In this document: piece by piece, positions 8,850 through 17,553 of the stretch
Numbering within the stretch: position 1 is the stretch's first letter
Layout of the letters: each line of letters opens with the position of its first letter
NCBI RefSeq assembly: GCF_019665765.1
Contig: NZ_CP081150.1
Span: forward strand, 2,914,001-2,978,000
Source: Deefgea tanakiae
GTDB taxonomy: Bacteria; Pseudomonadota; Gammaproteobacteria; Burkholderiales; Chitinibacteraceae
Length of the DNA: 64,000 nt
Direction: 5' to 3'
Translations under genes and position numbers: made by a program
The notes under the pieces: model-generated
What the model saw: only the letters and a program-made list of their open reading frames with translations
Databases searched by the model: none
What the model was told of the DNA's origin: nothing

Positions 8850-9179
8850 ATGTCAAACGCTTGCCCACAGTGCACTCTTGAAAATACCTATCCCGATGGT
8901 GAAAACTACGTCTGCGCGGACTGTGGTTTTGAATGGCCGATGGTCGTGGCTGAAGAAGAAAGCGATGTGCGTATCGTTAAAGACGCAAACGGCAATGTGC
9001 TGCAAGATGGTGATACGGTGGTGGTCGTTAAAGATTTGAAAGTGAAGGGCACTTCGAGTACTTTGAAAGTCGGCACCAAAATCAAAGGCATTCGGATTGT
9101 CGATGGCGATCACGAAGTGGATTGCAGGACAGATCTAGGTCAGATGATGCTAAAGGCCTGTTTCTTGAAAAAGGCTTAA
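8850..9179 (+). CDS. yjdM: PhnA-family zinc-ribbon protein (YjdM)
   Basis: A 109-residue cytosolic protein of the PhnA/YjdM family. The N-terminal zinc ribbon has two CxxC pairs: CPQC (residue 5) and CADC (about residue 22), followed by GFEW. The C-terminal SH3-like domain carries DANGNVLQDGDTVVVVKDLKVKG and the usual end ..MMLKACFLKKA. Despite its older name it is not needed for phosphonate breakdown; the true role is unknown. The ATG at 8850 follows TTTGGATTCACA. A strong bidirectional terminator follows. Confidence 0.93.
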   Translation: MSNACPQCTLENTYPDGENYVCADCGFEWPMVVAEEESDVRIVKDANGNVLQDGDTVVVVKDLKVKGTSSTLKVGTKIKGIRIVDGDHEVDCRTDLGQMMLKACFLKKA

Positions 9180-9200
9180 TCTCGAATCAATAACGGCAAT

Positions 9201-9242
9201 AAAAAATGCCCGCACATCAAACGATGTAGCGGGCATTTTTTA
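9201..9242. terminator. Bidirectional rho-independent terminator (yjdM / gnd)
   Basis: A-run, then ATGCCCGC paired with GCGGGCAT, then a T-run; the inner ACATC / GATGT also pairs with one bulged A. It works for both converging genes. Confidence 0.9.
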
Positions 9243-9281
9243 TTGAAACGTTAGATTACTTTTTCGACTTTGCGTGGTCGC

Positions 9282-10193
9282 TTATTTCTTTGACATCGCG
9301 TGGCCGCCAAAGGCATTACGCATCAGTGACAACATTTTCATCGCGTAATCATCATTGCCGCGAGAGGCAAAGCGCGCGTACAAGCTGGTTGCCATCACTG
9401 GCGCAGGAACGCCCAGCTCAACCGATTCCAGCACCGACCAGCGGCCTTCGCCTGAATCAGGTACGTAGGCGTTCAGATCAGCTAGTTCAACGTCATGCGA
9501 GAATGATTCAGCCACCAAGTCGAGCAACCATGAGCGCACGACTGAGCTGTGGCGCCAAGTTTCAGCGATTTCAGCTACGTCCAAATCAAATTCTTTTTTC
9601 GCTTTCAACATCGCAAAGCCTTCAGCAAACGCTTGCATCATGCCGTATTCGATACCGTTGTGTAGCATCTTGGTGTAGTGGCCAGAGCCAGCAGGACCTG
9701 TGTGCGTCCAGCCGCGATCTGCGCCCGGAGCCAAGATTTTCATGAATGGCTTTGCGATGTCTGCGGCGTCTTGATCGCCACCAAACATCAAGCAATAACC
9801 GTTTTGCAAGCCCCAAACACCGCCAGAAACACCTGCGTCAACGAACTTGATGTTCAGTGCTGAAAGTTCAGCTCCGTGGCGTTGGCTGTCTTTGTACATC
9901 GCGTTTGCGCCGTCGATGATCAAGTCACCCGGTGCCAACAAAGATTTCATTTCGGTAAAAGCGGCTTCAGAGATATCGCCGGATGGCAACATCAACCACA
10001 CCACGCGTGGCGTTGGAAGCGCAGCGATCAATTCAGGTACGCTGGCAAAAGCTTGAAAATTGGCTTCCTCAGACGCCAGTTGGTTACGAGTTTCTGCGCT
10101 TACATCAAAGCCAAAAACGTTCGCACCACCGCGAGAGAGACGACGCGCCATATTGCCGCCCATTTTGCCCAAACCGATCATTGCGATATTCAT
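9282..10193 (-). CDS. gnd: 6-phosphogluconate dehydrogenase (decarboxylating), short form
   Basis: Oxidises 6-phosphogluconate to ribulose-5-phosphate and CO2 in the pentose phosphate pathway. At about 303 residues it belongs to the short GndA/YqeC-like form (often NAD-preferring), not the 470-residue E. coli form. Visible: the Rossmann start MIGLGKMGGNMARRL, LMLPSG, the substrate motif GVSGGVWG, the catalytic-helix region HYTKMLHNGIEYGMMQA, and a C-terminal end with ARFASRG. I start at ATG 10193, seven bases after AAGGA; ATG 10199 is too close to that site. It stands alone, convergent with yjdM. Confidence 0.93.
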   Translation of the reverse strand: MNIAMIGLGKMGGNMARRLSRGGANVFGFDVSAETRNQLASEEANFQAFASVPELIAALPTPRVVWLMLPSGDISEAAFTEMKSLLAPGDLIIDGANAMYKDSQRHGAELSALNIKFVDAGVSGGVWGLQNGYCLMFGGDQDAADIAKPFMKILAPGADRGWTHTGPAGSGHYTKMLHNGIEYGMMQAFAEGFAMLKAKKEFDLDVAEIAETWRHSSVVRSWLLDLVAESFSHDVELADLNAYVPDSGEGRWSVLESVELGVPAPVMATSLYARFASRGNDDYAMKMLSLMRNAFGGHAMSKK

Positions 10194-10302
10194 GCTCATT
10201 TCCTTGTAGGTTTTGCCCCGCCCAATACGATGCGTATTAAGCGAAAAGCAGGTGCTTTTATCGGTATTACGCCTACCACCGAAGCACTATGCAGGCTTTT
10301 TT

Positions 10303-10316
10303 TTGATTTGTATTAA
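10303..10316 (+). promoter_or_regulatory. Candidate FNR/Anr-type box upstream of ubiU
   Basis: TTGAT-TTGT-ATTAA differs by one base from the consensus TTGAT-N4-ATCAA. It lies about 60-70 bases before the ubiU ATG. In E. coli the ubiUV genes are under FNR control, so the placement makes sense. Not proven; an AT-rich leader can give such matches by chance. Confidence 0.45.
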
Positions 10317-10374
10317 AGTTTTGGACTCGCCGAAGGCCTAAGCTAGCCCAAATTATTTATTTGGTCGCGCTATT

Positions 10375-11388
10375 ATGCCCTCTTTAGCCCCACAATTGCC
10401 GCAATTAATTTGCCCTGCGGGCAGTTTACCTGCCTTAAAAGCAGCCATTAATGCCGGCGCTGATGCGGTTTACCTTGGTTTTAAGAATGCCACCAATGCG
10501 CGCAACTTTGCAGGCCTTAATTTTACCGACTCCCAGCTTAAAACGGGAATTGAATATGCACAATCCCAAGCTCGGGAAGTTCTCATTGCCATTAATACCT
10601 ATCCGCAAGCAGGGCGAACGGCCGAATGGCATCGCTCCATCGATGCGGCCGCTGATTTAGGCGCCAATGCCGTTATTTTGGCGGATTTGGGTTTGCTCGA
10701 ATACGCCACGCGCCGCCATCCGAATTTGCGCCGCCATTTATCAGTGCAAGGCTCTGCAACCAACTTTGAAGCGGTTAATCTGGCTTACGAACACTTTGGC
10801 GTGAGCCGCGCCGTATTGCCGCGCGTGTTGACCTTGCCGCAAATTGAATACGTCATCAAAAACACCAAGGTCGAAATCGAAGTGTTTGGCTTTGGTAGCC
10901 TCTGTGTGATGGCCGAAGGCCGCTGCATTCTATCGAGCTACGCCACCGGCGAATCGCCAAATACCCATGGGGTGTGTTCACCAGCAAGCCATGTTCAATG
11001 GCTACCCAAGGGCGATACCCTAGATACTCGCTTAAATGGCATTTTGATCGATCATTTTGAAAAGGGCGAGCCGGCAGGGTATCCAACGCTATGCAAAGGT
11101 CGATTTGAAGTTGATGGCGATACCTACTATGCAATGGAAGAGCCAACTAGCCTAAATGCGCTGTCAGTTCTGCCCGAGCTGATGCGAATCGGCGTCAAAG
11201 CGATCAAGGTTGAAGGTCGGCAACGCAGCCCCGCGTATGTCGGCGAAGTGACCGCGACCTTGCGCGCCGCGATCGATGCGGCGAGCGACCCGCGTTATTC
11301 AGTCAACCCTGCCTGGCAACAGGCGCTGGGCAAAGTTTCCGAAGGCCACCAACAAACACTGGGCGCGTATAGCCGCCCGTGGCGGTAA
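10375..11388 (+). CDS. ubiU: Oxygen-independent ubiquinone hydroxylation protein UbiU (U32 family)
   Basis: Together with UbiV it hydroxylates the ubiquinone precursor ring without O2. It is a 337-residue peptidase-U32-like protein that binds a 4Fe-4S cluster. The four Cys ligands are at C177, C184, C201 and C240; their spacing (7, 17, 39) is the same as in the E. coli protein (C169, C176, C193, C232). The domain start LICPAGSLPALKAAINAGADAVYLG and EVFGFGSLCVMAEGRC are typical. It is the first gene of ubiUVT; a 169-base spacer holding a palindromic repeat separates it from ubiV. No strong ribosome site is visible before the ATG. Confidence 0.95.
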   Translation: MPSLAPQLPQLICPAGSLPALKAAINAGADAVYLGFKNATNARNFAGLNFTDSQLKTGIEYAQSQAREVLIAINTYPQAGRTAEWHRSIDAAADLGANAVILADLGLLEYATRRHPNLRRHLSVQGSATNFEAVNLAYEHFGVSRAVLPRVLTLPQIEYVIKNTKVEIEVFGFGSLCVMAEGRCILSSYATGESPNTHGVCSPASHVQWLPKGDTLDTRLNGILIDHFEKGEPAGYPTLCKGRFEVDGDTYYAMEEPTSLNALSVLPELMRIGVKAIKVEGRQRSPAYVGEVTATLRAAIDAASDPRYSVNPAWQQALGKVSEGHQQTLGAYSRPWR

Positions 11389-11396
11389 AACCATTT

Positions 11397-11514
11397 GTCC
11401 ACGAAAAACACGAAAGGCAAGAAATAAAACCAAGCCAGTATGCGTTTGAAATTCTGCGGCGACGTACTAAGCAAGTTGTTCGTGCCTTTCGTGTTTTTCG
11501 TGTTTTTCGTGGAC
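11397..11514. repeat. Palindromic dispersed intergenic repeat, copy 1
   Basis: A left arm (GTCCACGAAAAACACGAAAG..., 11397-11419) is mirrored by a right arm ending TTTTTCGTGGAC at 11514. The right arm carries one extra AAACACGA-type unit. It lies between ubiU and ubiV and would fold into a long hairpin in the mRNA. A related copy lies at 60858-60943. Confidence 0.8.
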
Positions 11515-11557
11515 TTCAGCTTTTAAGGTTTAAGTTTTGAATTTATCGGGAAAGAAT

Positions 11558-12442
11558 ATGCAACTCACCCTAGGCCCCTTGCTGTATTACTGGTCACGGC
11601 AAGCCACGCTAGATTTTTATGCGGCGGCTGCCGATTGGGATGTCGAAACGATTTACTTGGGCGAAGTCGTCTGTGCGCGGCGGCATGAATTGCGGACTGC
11701 CGATTGGTTGGCGCTCGGTAGCGAGCTGCGCCAAGCCGGTAAGAACATCGTTTATTGTTCGCAAGCGCTGCTTGAATCCAGCTCGGATTTATCGTCTTTG
11801 CGCCGCTTTGCGAGTGAGGGCGGGATTTTAGAAGCCAATGATTTGGGCGCAGTCAAAATCGCGCGTGATTTGCAGATTCCTTATGTTGCGGGCACGCATC
11901 TAAATATTTACAACGGCGCAACGCTCGATTGGCACCAACAAGCAGGGGCGACTCGTTGGCTGCCGCCGTTGGAGGCGAGTCAAGCCAGTATCGCGGCCAC
12001 TTTGCTGGAGGCCACGCAGCCGATTCAAACCGAAGTCTTCGCGCATGGTCGTTTGCCGCTGGCGTTTTCGGCGCGTTGCTTTACTGCTCGTCATTATGAT
12101 TTGAGCAAAGATGCTTGTGAATTTAAGTGTCTTGAGCATGCGGATGGTCAATTGCTCAATACCCGTGAAGGTCAGCCTTTTTTGCGTCTGAATGGTATTC
12201 AAACGCAATCGGCGGCTTGTCATGCCTTAATTAATGATCTAGCCAGTGTGCGTGCTTTAGGTGTGAGCCATTTGCGGATTAGCCCGCAAGCGCAGTTCAC
12301 CGCTGACATTATAGCCGCCTACGCTGCACAACTCACTGGGCCAACGGCAAGTGCTGTCGATTGGGCGCGGTTCAATCCCGAAGGCTTGGTCAATGGTTAT
12401 TGGCACGGTGAAGCCGGAATTCGTTTAGAGGAAATCGCATGA
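11558..12442 (+). CDS. ubiV: Oxygen-independent ubiquinone hydroxylation protein UbiV (U32 family)
   Basis: Partner of UbiU in the same 4Fe-4S complex. From the ATG at 11558 (GGGAAAG site) the protein has 294 residues: MQLTLGPLLYYW, YLGEVVCARRHELR with C39, then CFTARHYDLSKDAC and CEFKC. The last three Cys are 13 and 4 residues apart, as in the E. coli ligands C180, C193 and C197; C39 is at the identical position. An earlier start at 11537 would add seven residues and break this numbering. The stop overlaps the ubiT start (ATGA). Confidence 0.95.
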   Translation: MQLTLGPLLYYWSRQATLDFYAAAADWDVETIYLGEVVCARRHELRTADWLALGSELRQAGKNIVYCSQALLESSSDLSSLRRFASEGGILEANDLGAVKIARDLQIPYVAGTHLNIYNGATLDWHQQAGATRWLPPLEASQASIAATLLEATQPIQTEVFAHGRLPLAFSARCFTARHYDLSKDACEFKCLEHADGQLLNTREGQPFLRLNGIQTQSAACHALINDLASVRALGVSHLRISPQAQFTADIIAAYAAQLTGPTASAVDWARFNPEGLVNGYWHGEAGIRLEEIA

Positions 12443-12870
12443 AACTACCAACGCCACTGCTGAAGTTACTACAAGCCCTGCCTGAAACACCGCCCGCGTT
12501 CGCGGTGGTGACCGGCTTAAATCTAGTGCAAAAACAACTTTGGCCCGAAGAAGACTTTTCGTGGTGGGAAGGTCGCCAAGTACGGATGGCAGTGACCGAT
12601 TTTGATTTTGGCATCACCTTGAGCTACCAAAACGGCCGCTTTGTTTGTGGCGATGCGCCAGCAGATGTGACTTTAACAGCGAGCTTGGCCGATTATTGGT
12701 TGATTGCGCGTCGGCAAGAGGACCCGGATACGCTGTTTTTTCAGCGCCGCTTGAGCATTACCGGCGACACCGAGTTGGGTTTAACGCTGAAGAATTTGAT
12801 GGATGCCACTGACTTTGCGCCACTATTCAAAATTTTTCCCAAGCCATTGCGGCAAGCTTGGGGTGAATAA
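12439..12870 (+). CDS. ubiT: Ubiquinone biosynthesis accessory factor UbiT (SCP2 domain)
   Basis: A 143-residue SCP2-like lipid-binding protein that carries ubiquinone intermediates for the UbiUV step. The SCP2 fold is visible from about residue 40: VRMAVTDFDFGITLSYQNGRFVCGD, ADVTLTASLADYWLIARR, then DPDTLFFQRRLSITGDTELGLTLKNLMDATD, which is the highly typical C-terminal part. Its ATG overlaps the ubiV stop, so the two are translationally coupled. Confidence 0.93.
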   Translation: MKLPTPLLKLLQALPETPPAFAVVTGLNLVQKQLWPEEDFSWWEGRQVRMAVTDFDFGITLSYQNGRFVCGDAPADVTLTASLADYWLIARRQEDPDTLFFQRRLSITGDTELGLTLKNLMDATDFAPLFKIFPKPLRQAWGE

Positions 12871-12895
12871 GTGTTTTAGTCGCTTAACGCTTAGG

Positions 12896-12919
12896 CCAAT
12901 TGATTGGGGCGTCAATTGG
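12896..12919. other. Perfect 8-bp inverted repeat after ubiT
   Basis: CCAATTGA and TCAATTGG separated by eight bases. There is no U-run after it, so it is not a standard terminator; it could be an operator or a weak terminator between ubiT and the YfaZ-like gene. Confidence 0.45.
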
Positions 12920-13010
12920 AAGGGATCACACCTATGTATATTTTTACATAGCCGCTTACAGCAAAAGGCTCGTAAGCTAGCGTCCCATTCATCTGCTGGA
13001 TACGGTTTTT

Positions 13011-13541
13011 ATGCGTTTTTCAATCATGGCCTGTGCCTTAGTTCTTTCTGTTGGCGCACATGCAAGTGAGCTTTCAAGCTCAATTGGTAATGAGTATTTT
13101 GGTGTGCACTACAGTCATGACCTCAATCAACTCAAACTGAGTGCCGATTTGGTGCATAACTTTGATCACGAAGACACGATTGCAAATATTGGCCTTGGTA
13201 AAAATATTGCTCTAGGTTCAAACACGCTTACCGTAGGGGCAAAAGTTAATTTCCTTGATTTTAGATACCAAGAAACTGAGTATGCCATGTCTTTTGGTGG
13301 CGACTTAGCAATTCCCCTCACGTCACAATTTGCGCTATACGGTAGTGCATATTGGGCCCCTGAATTTGCGGCCTCGGGTAATTTAACAAGTTATGTTGAT
13401 GCCGCTGCTGGCGTTCGATTTAACATTAGCAAGCCGCTTTCAATTGACCTTGGCTATCGCTACAGCCAAGCTGAATTTGATTCGCACTATACGCGTACGG
13501 TGGCCGATGGCTTGTATGCGGCTGTGGGTTTTAATTTCTAA
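13011..13541 (+). CDS. YfaZ-family outer-membrane protein
   Basis: A 176-residue secreted beta-barrel protein. The signal peptide ends near VGAHASE. Strands then alternate as in small barrels: YFGVHYSHDLNQLKLSADLVHNF, IANIGLGKNIAL, LTVGAKVNFLDF, FALYGSAYWAPEF, GVRFNISKPLSIDLGYRYSQAEF and the terminal YAAVGFNF ending in Phe. The repeated GVRFN..LSIDLGYRY pattern fits YfaZ proteins, whose function is unknown. The start at 13011 has no clear ribosome site. Confidence 0.8.
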   Translation: MRFSIMACALVLSVGAHASELSSSIGNEYFGVHYSHDLNQLKLSADLVHNFDHEDTIANIGLGKNIALGSNTLTVGAKVNFLDFRYQETEYAMSFGGDLAIPLTSQFALYGSAYWAPEFAASGNLTSYVDAAAGVRFNISKPLSIDLGYRYSQAEFDSHYTRTVADGLYAAVGFNF

Positions 13542-13590
13542 ATCAAATTTGATTTGGCCTGTGATTAATTCAGCGCTTTAATATTGCAAT

Positions 13591-13627
13591 AAAAAACGGC
13601 CCCTCTTTACAGAGTGGGCCGTTGTCA
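13591..13627 (-). terminator. Rho-independent terminator of glnK-amtB
   Basis: On the minus strand AACGGCCC ... GGGCCGTT forms the stem (with inner ACTCT/AGAG pairing) followed by a run of six T. It may also slow the converging YfaZ-like transcript. Confidence 0.88.
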
Positions 13628-13642
13628 TTTTCAGCGCAACAA

Positions 13643-15157
13643 TTACATATTGTAGGCTTTCTCGCCATGGCTTGAGACATCCAAGCCTTCGCGTTCTTCG
13701 TCTTCTTTCACACGCAGGCCGATAGTCATATCTACGAGTTTGTACGCAATAATCGCCACTACACCTGACCATGCAATCGTGATTAATACGCCAATGGTTT
13801 GGATTTTGACTTGCGTCACAATGCTATAACCACTGGCTACACCATTTGCAACGTAATCCCACACACCGGTACCACCTAAGTCTGGACTAGCAAACACGCC
13901 GGTCAAGATCGCCCCCAAGATACCACACACGCCATGCACACCAAATACATCAAGGGAATCATCCGCACCTAACCAGCGTTTCAGACCATGTACGCCCCAT
14001 AGGCCAGCAGCACCTGCCAATACGCCCATGACCAAACCACCACCGACACCAACAAAACCTGCTGCAGGAGTAATCACCACCAAACCCGCTACCGCACCAG
14101 AAGCTGCGCCGAGCAATGAAGGTTTACCTTTCCACATCCATTCAATCAACAACCAAGTCATTGCAGCAGCTGCTGGTGCAATCCAAGTATTGATAAATGC
14201 TAAAGCAGCAGTACCATTGGCTTCTAGCGCAGAGCCAGCATTGAAACCAAACCAACCAAACCACAGCAATGAAGCACCAATCATGGTCATGGTTAAGCTG
14301 TGTGGTGTCATTGGATCACGACCATAGCCAACGCGTTTACCGACAAAATACGAACCCACGAGGCCAGCAACTGCGGCATTAATATGTACGACCGTACCAC
14401 CAGCAAAGTCCAACGCACCATCTTGGAACAAGAAACCTGCAGTCGCTGTAGCAGCAGTGGCCGCTTCTGCAGTCGTGTATGCATCAGGACCAGCCCAGTA
14501 CCAAACCATATGCGCAAGTGGCAAGTAGCTAAACGTAAACCAGATGACGCAGAACACCAGCACCGCAGAAAATTTAATCCGTTCCGCAAATGAACCCACA
14601 ATCAAACCACACGTAATCGCTGCAAATGCGCCTTGGAAAGCAATGTAGATAAATTCAGAAATCCCGATGCCTTTATTCCATGTTGCAGCAATCGAATCAG
14701 GCGTAACCCCCGCCAGAAAGACTTTCGACAACGAACCGATGAAAGCGTTGCCCTCGGTAAATGCCAAGCTATAGCCGTAAACGACCCACAAGATACTAAT
14801 CAGGCTAAATACAGTAAACACTTGCATCAGCACCGACAGCATATTTTTGCTGCGAACCAAACCGCCGTAAAACAAGGCCAAGCCAGGGATAGACATCAAA
14901 ATCACTAAGGCGGTCGCAATAAATAGCCAAGTGTTGTCACCTTTATTGATCGTCACAACCGGCGCTGCAGGTGCTGCTGCCACTTCTGAAGCAACGACAC
15001 TTGCTGTGGCCACTGCAACCGGCTCGGTTTTGGCTTCACTAGCGACAACGGCTTCAGCGACTGGCGCAGAGGCAACCGCCGATGCGTCTTCGGCAAAGGT
15101 CGGCGCCGCAAATAACATCGCACCTAATAGTGCGAGCGAGCTGATTATTTTTTTCAT
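13643..15157 (-). CDS. amtB: Ammonium transporter AmtB
   Basis: Inner-membrane ammonium channel, trimeric, 504 residues with a signal sequence (MKKIISSLALLGAMLFAAPTFA) and a low-complexity Ala/Val/Glu stretch of about 55 residues before the first helix. The family core follows: NTWLFIATALVILMSIPGLALFYGGLVR, HMVWYW, DFAGGTVVHINAAVAGL, LLWFGWFGFNAGS and DVFGVHGVCGILGAI (conserved His pair in the pore region). It starts at ATG 15157 with GGAGAG upstream; the reading from 15241 overlaps glnK and is not used. It is 19 bases downstream of glnK, the usual pairing, in which GlnK blocks the channel under nitrogen sufficiency. Confidence 0.97.
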   Translation of the reverse strand: MKKIISSLALLGAMLFAAPTFAEDASAVASAPVAEAVVASEAKTEPVAVATASVVASEVAAAPAAPVVTINKGDNTWLFIATALVILMSIPGLALFYGGLVRSKNMLSVLMQVFTVFSLISILWVVYGYSLAFTEGNAFIGSLSKVFLAGVTPDSIAATWNKGIGISEFIYIAFQGAFAAITCGLIVGSFAERIKFSAVLVFCVIWFTFSYLPLAHMVWYWAGPDAYTTAEAATAATATAGFLFQDGALDFAGGTVVHINAAVAGLVGSYFVGKRVGYGRDPMTPHSLTMTMIGASLLWFGWFGFNAGSALEANGTAALAFINTWIAPAAAAMTWLLIEWMWKGKPSLLGAASGAVAGLVVITPAAGFVGVGGGLVMGVLAGAAGLWGVHGLKRWLGADDSLDVFGVHGVCGILGAILTGVFASPDLGGTGVWDYVANGVASGYSIVTQVKIQTIGVLITIAWSGVVAIIAYKLVDMTIGLRVKEDEEREGLDVSSHGEKAYNM

Positions 15158-15176
15158 GCTTTCTCTCCAGTCAAAC

Positions 15177-15605
<429 letters not shown>

Positions 15606-15629
15606 TTAAACTACTTCATGTTCGTGACA

Positions 15630-15686
15630 GCACTGTTGCAGCGCAATATTTAAACAGCAAAACAACTGGCCGCACTCTTTTGGTGC
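15630..15686. promoter_or_regulatory. NtrC-type enhancer sites upstream of glnK
   Basis: Two GCAC-N7-GTGC type dyads: a perfect one at 15672-15686 (GCACTCTTTTGGTGC) and one with a single mismatch at 15630-15644 (GCACTGTTGCAGCGC). They are 42 bases apart, four helical turns, and lie 50-125 bases upstream of the sigma-54 promoter elements. This is the standard layout of an NtrC-activated promoter. Confidence 0.7.
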
Positions 15687-15757
15687 GATTGAATTAGCCA
15701 GCATTTAATTTGAATCTGCTAAACTGGATTCAGGATTTAAACTAACCGGAGAAGGCC

Positions 15758-16018
15758 ATGTTGAAAGATAAATTTTTCGATGATATTGCCAGTAAAATTT
15801 CTGAAGCCATTGCGGCTAGCCCAGCAAAAGATGTCGAAAAAAACATTCGCGCGATGATGGGTACGGCGTTTAATAAAATGGACTTGGTCACACGTGAAGA
15901 ATTTGAGATTCAGCAAGAAGTCTTAGCAAGAACACGTGAAACACTCACGCAAATGGAAGCACGTGTAGCCGACTTAGAAATGCGTTTGCAAACGAATAAT
16001 CCACAGGATGGGATTTAG
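15758..16018 (+). CDS. ubiK: Ubiquinone biosynthesis accessory factor UbiK
   Basis: An 86-residue protein of the BMFP/YqiC family, which supports the aerobic Ubi complex and lipid handling at the membrane. The first 45 residues form an amphipathic helix (LKDKFFDDIASKISEAIAA, IRAMMGTAFNKMDLVTREEFE), and the rest is a coiled coil (VLARTRETLTQMEARVADLEMRLQ), the family's trimerisation part. GGAGAAGG precedes the ATG. It is divergent from glnK and ends at its own terminator. Confidence 0.92.
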   Translation: MLKDKFFDDIASKISEAIAASPAKDVEKNIRAMMGTAFNKMDLVTREEFEIQQEVLARTRETLTQMEARVADLEMRLQTNNPQDGI

Positions 16019-16052
16019 TCCATAAGCGATGGATGCAACACCCCAAATAGAA

Positions 16053-16077
16053 ACCGAGCTATGCGCTCGGTTTTTTT
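16053..16077 (+). terminator. Rho-independent terminator of ubiK
   Basis: ACCGAGC / GCTCGGT stem, 5-base loop TATGC, then seven T. Confidence 0.92.
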
Positions 16078-16114
16078 GTAACATACAGAAAAACACCTAC
16101 AAAAGAGAATCCTC

Positions 16115-16609
16115 GTGTCCGTCGCTGAAAATCAACTATCCCCTGCCGCCAGCGCTTCATCCTTCTACTTGAGCTTTGCCAGTATTCTCGATTTAGACAC
16201 GCTCGCGCCGCTTTTTAATGCGTATCGACTCTTTTATGGCTGCGCAGACAACGTTCCAGAAGCTCGTGCATTTTTGGCTGAGCGACTTTCGACCGGAGAC
16301 TCAAAGATTTATTTAGCACGCAATGCCGAAGGTGAAACCTTGGCTTTTGCACAAGTCTTTGCGAGCTTTTCATCCATTTCATTGTGTCGTAGCTGGGTAC
16401 TCAATGACCTCTACGTCCAACCAGCGTATCGAGGTCAACAAATCGGCGAAGCCTTGCTCGCTCAAGTTGAAAAAGAAGCCCAAGCCGCTGGCATTGGCAT
16501 GATCACAATGGAAACCGGCCCAGAAAACGTCCGCGCCCATCGTATTTATCAAAAAATGGGTTACGTTCGAGAAATGGGCTACCTGCACTTCGTGCGTAAA
16601 TTAGGCTGA
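16115..16609 (+). CDS. GNAT-family N-acetyltransferase
   Basis: A 164-residue acetyl-CoA-dependent acetyltransferase. The acetyl-CoA loop is at LNDLYVQPAYRGQQIGEALL (residues about 98-117; R/Q-x-x-G-x-G/A type). It is followed by the helix AQVEKEAQAAGIGMITMETGPENVRAHRIYQKMGYV, the usual motif B region. The start is a GTG at 16115 (AAGAGAATCCTC before it). Its substrate is unknown. It stands alone after the ubiK terminator. Confidence 0.88.
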   Translation: MSVAENQLSPAASASSFYLSFASILDLDTLAPLFNAYRLFYGCADNVPEARAFLAERLSTGDSKIYLARNAEGETLAFAQVFASFSSISLCRSWVLNDLYVQPAYRGQQIGEALLAQVEKEAQAAGIGMITMETGPENVRAHRIYQKMGYVREMGYLHFVRKLG

Positions 16610-16684
16610 GCAGAAGTCTCGCGACTCAAGTTGATTCACAATCGGTGATTGTTTAATCGTTATGCGTTCAGAGTAGCGGACTGT

Positions 16685-16701
16685 GGCAGGCGTAGCCTGC
16701 C
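16685..16701. other. Hairpin in GNAT/sirtuin intergenic region
   Basis: GGCAGGC / GCCTGCC with loop GTA: a perfect 7-bp stem in the 197 bases between the converging genes. It lacks a clean U-run but is the only terminator-like structure there. Confidence 0.4.
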
Positions 16702-16806
16702 TGCTTGGTTTATTCAAGTTTCTTTGTAAGAAAAATATAAGCGTTGCTTGATCCCTAGCTCACCTAATTATTATTGCTCTAGCTTTTCTAGCTTGTCGTT
16801 TCTTGT

Positions 16807-17499
16807 TTATTTCAAAGACGCGATCCAATCACAAACACCTTGCAGTGCTGGAGCAGTAATACACTCTGCACCATACTGCCGTGCAGATTTTGGAATAATG
16901 GGGTCGATCATCACGATGCGAGGTAGCCGTTGCATCGAGCGAATCAGATGAATCGGATCGACAACGTTTAGGCTCGTGCCAACGACGACAAAAATATCAT
17001 CCTCAGTTAAATCGTTAGCAATTTGATAGAGGGTTTCGTACTGAGGCGCGGGCTCACCAAAAAAGACAACGCCTGGTTTAGTGATTCCACTACCGCAGGC
17101 GGGGCAATCATCTTGTTGGAAGGTCTCATCGCCAATGTGCCAGTAATGTAAACAGGCGGCACAGGACATTTGATCTACTTGCCCATGCAGGTGCAAGACA
17201 TTTTGAGTGCCCGCTTTTTCATGGAGCAAATCAATATTGGTGGTGATGACCGTGACTGGCGTTTTCTGCTGTAATTGTGCGATAGCGGCGTAACCGGCAT
17301 GCGGTTGTGCATCGCCGTATTGAAGTTTCCGAGCATTATAGAATTCACGCGTTAGCTCACGGACATTCGTATCGATGCGATAGCGATCGAAATTGCAGAC
17401 CAGATTGATATCATGCTTTTCCCACAGGCCATCACTCGCACGAAATGTTGGCAATCCCGAATCAGCAGCCATGCCTGCACCGGTAAAGAAGTAAATCAT
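16807..17499 (-). CDS. Sir2-family NAD-dependent protein deacylase
   Basis: A 230-residue sirtuin, cytosolic, which removes acyl groups from lysines with NAD. From ATG 17499 (GAGGGC site) it opens with the NAD motif FTGAGMAADSGLPTFR. It then shows TTNIDLLHEKAG, the catalytic His in VLHLHGQ, and two zinc Cys pairs, CAAC and CPAC. KPGVVFFGEPAP and VVVGTSLNVVDP complete the core. 'ADSG' replaces the more common 'SAESG'. A longer reading from 17550 adds a poor extension. It is a small class III/U-like enzyme; targets are unknown. Confidence 0.9.
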   Translation of the reverse strand: MIYFFTGAGMAADSGLPTFRASDGLWEKHDINLVCNFDRYRIDTNVRELTREFYNARKLQYGDAQPHAGYAAIAQLQQKTPVTVITTNIDLLHEKAGTQNVLHLHGQVDQMSCAACLHYWHIGDETFQQDDCPACGSGITKPGVVFFGEPAPQYETLYQIANDLTEDDIFVVVGTSLNVVDPIHLIRSMQRLPRIVMIDPIIPKSARQYGAECITAPALQGVCDWIASLK

Positions 17500-17553
17500 G
17501 CTTGTGCCCTCTTGATTGATCGCGACAGTGTAAACTGAATAGTTAGCCACCTA

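Noticed and set aside
9290-9745. A 151-codon plus-strand frame opposite gnd
   Set aside because: Shadow of gnd with low-complexity Ser/Arg/Gln content and no start signal.
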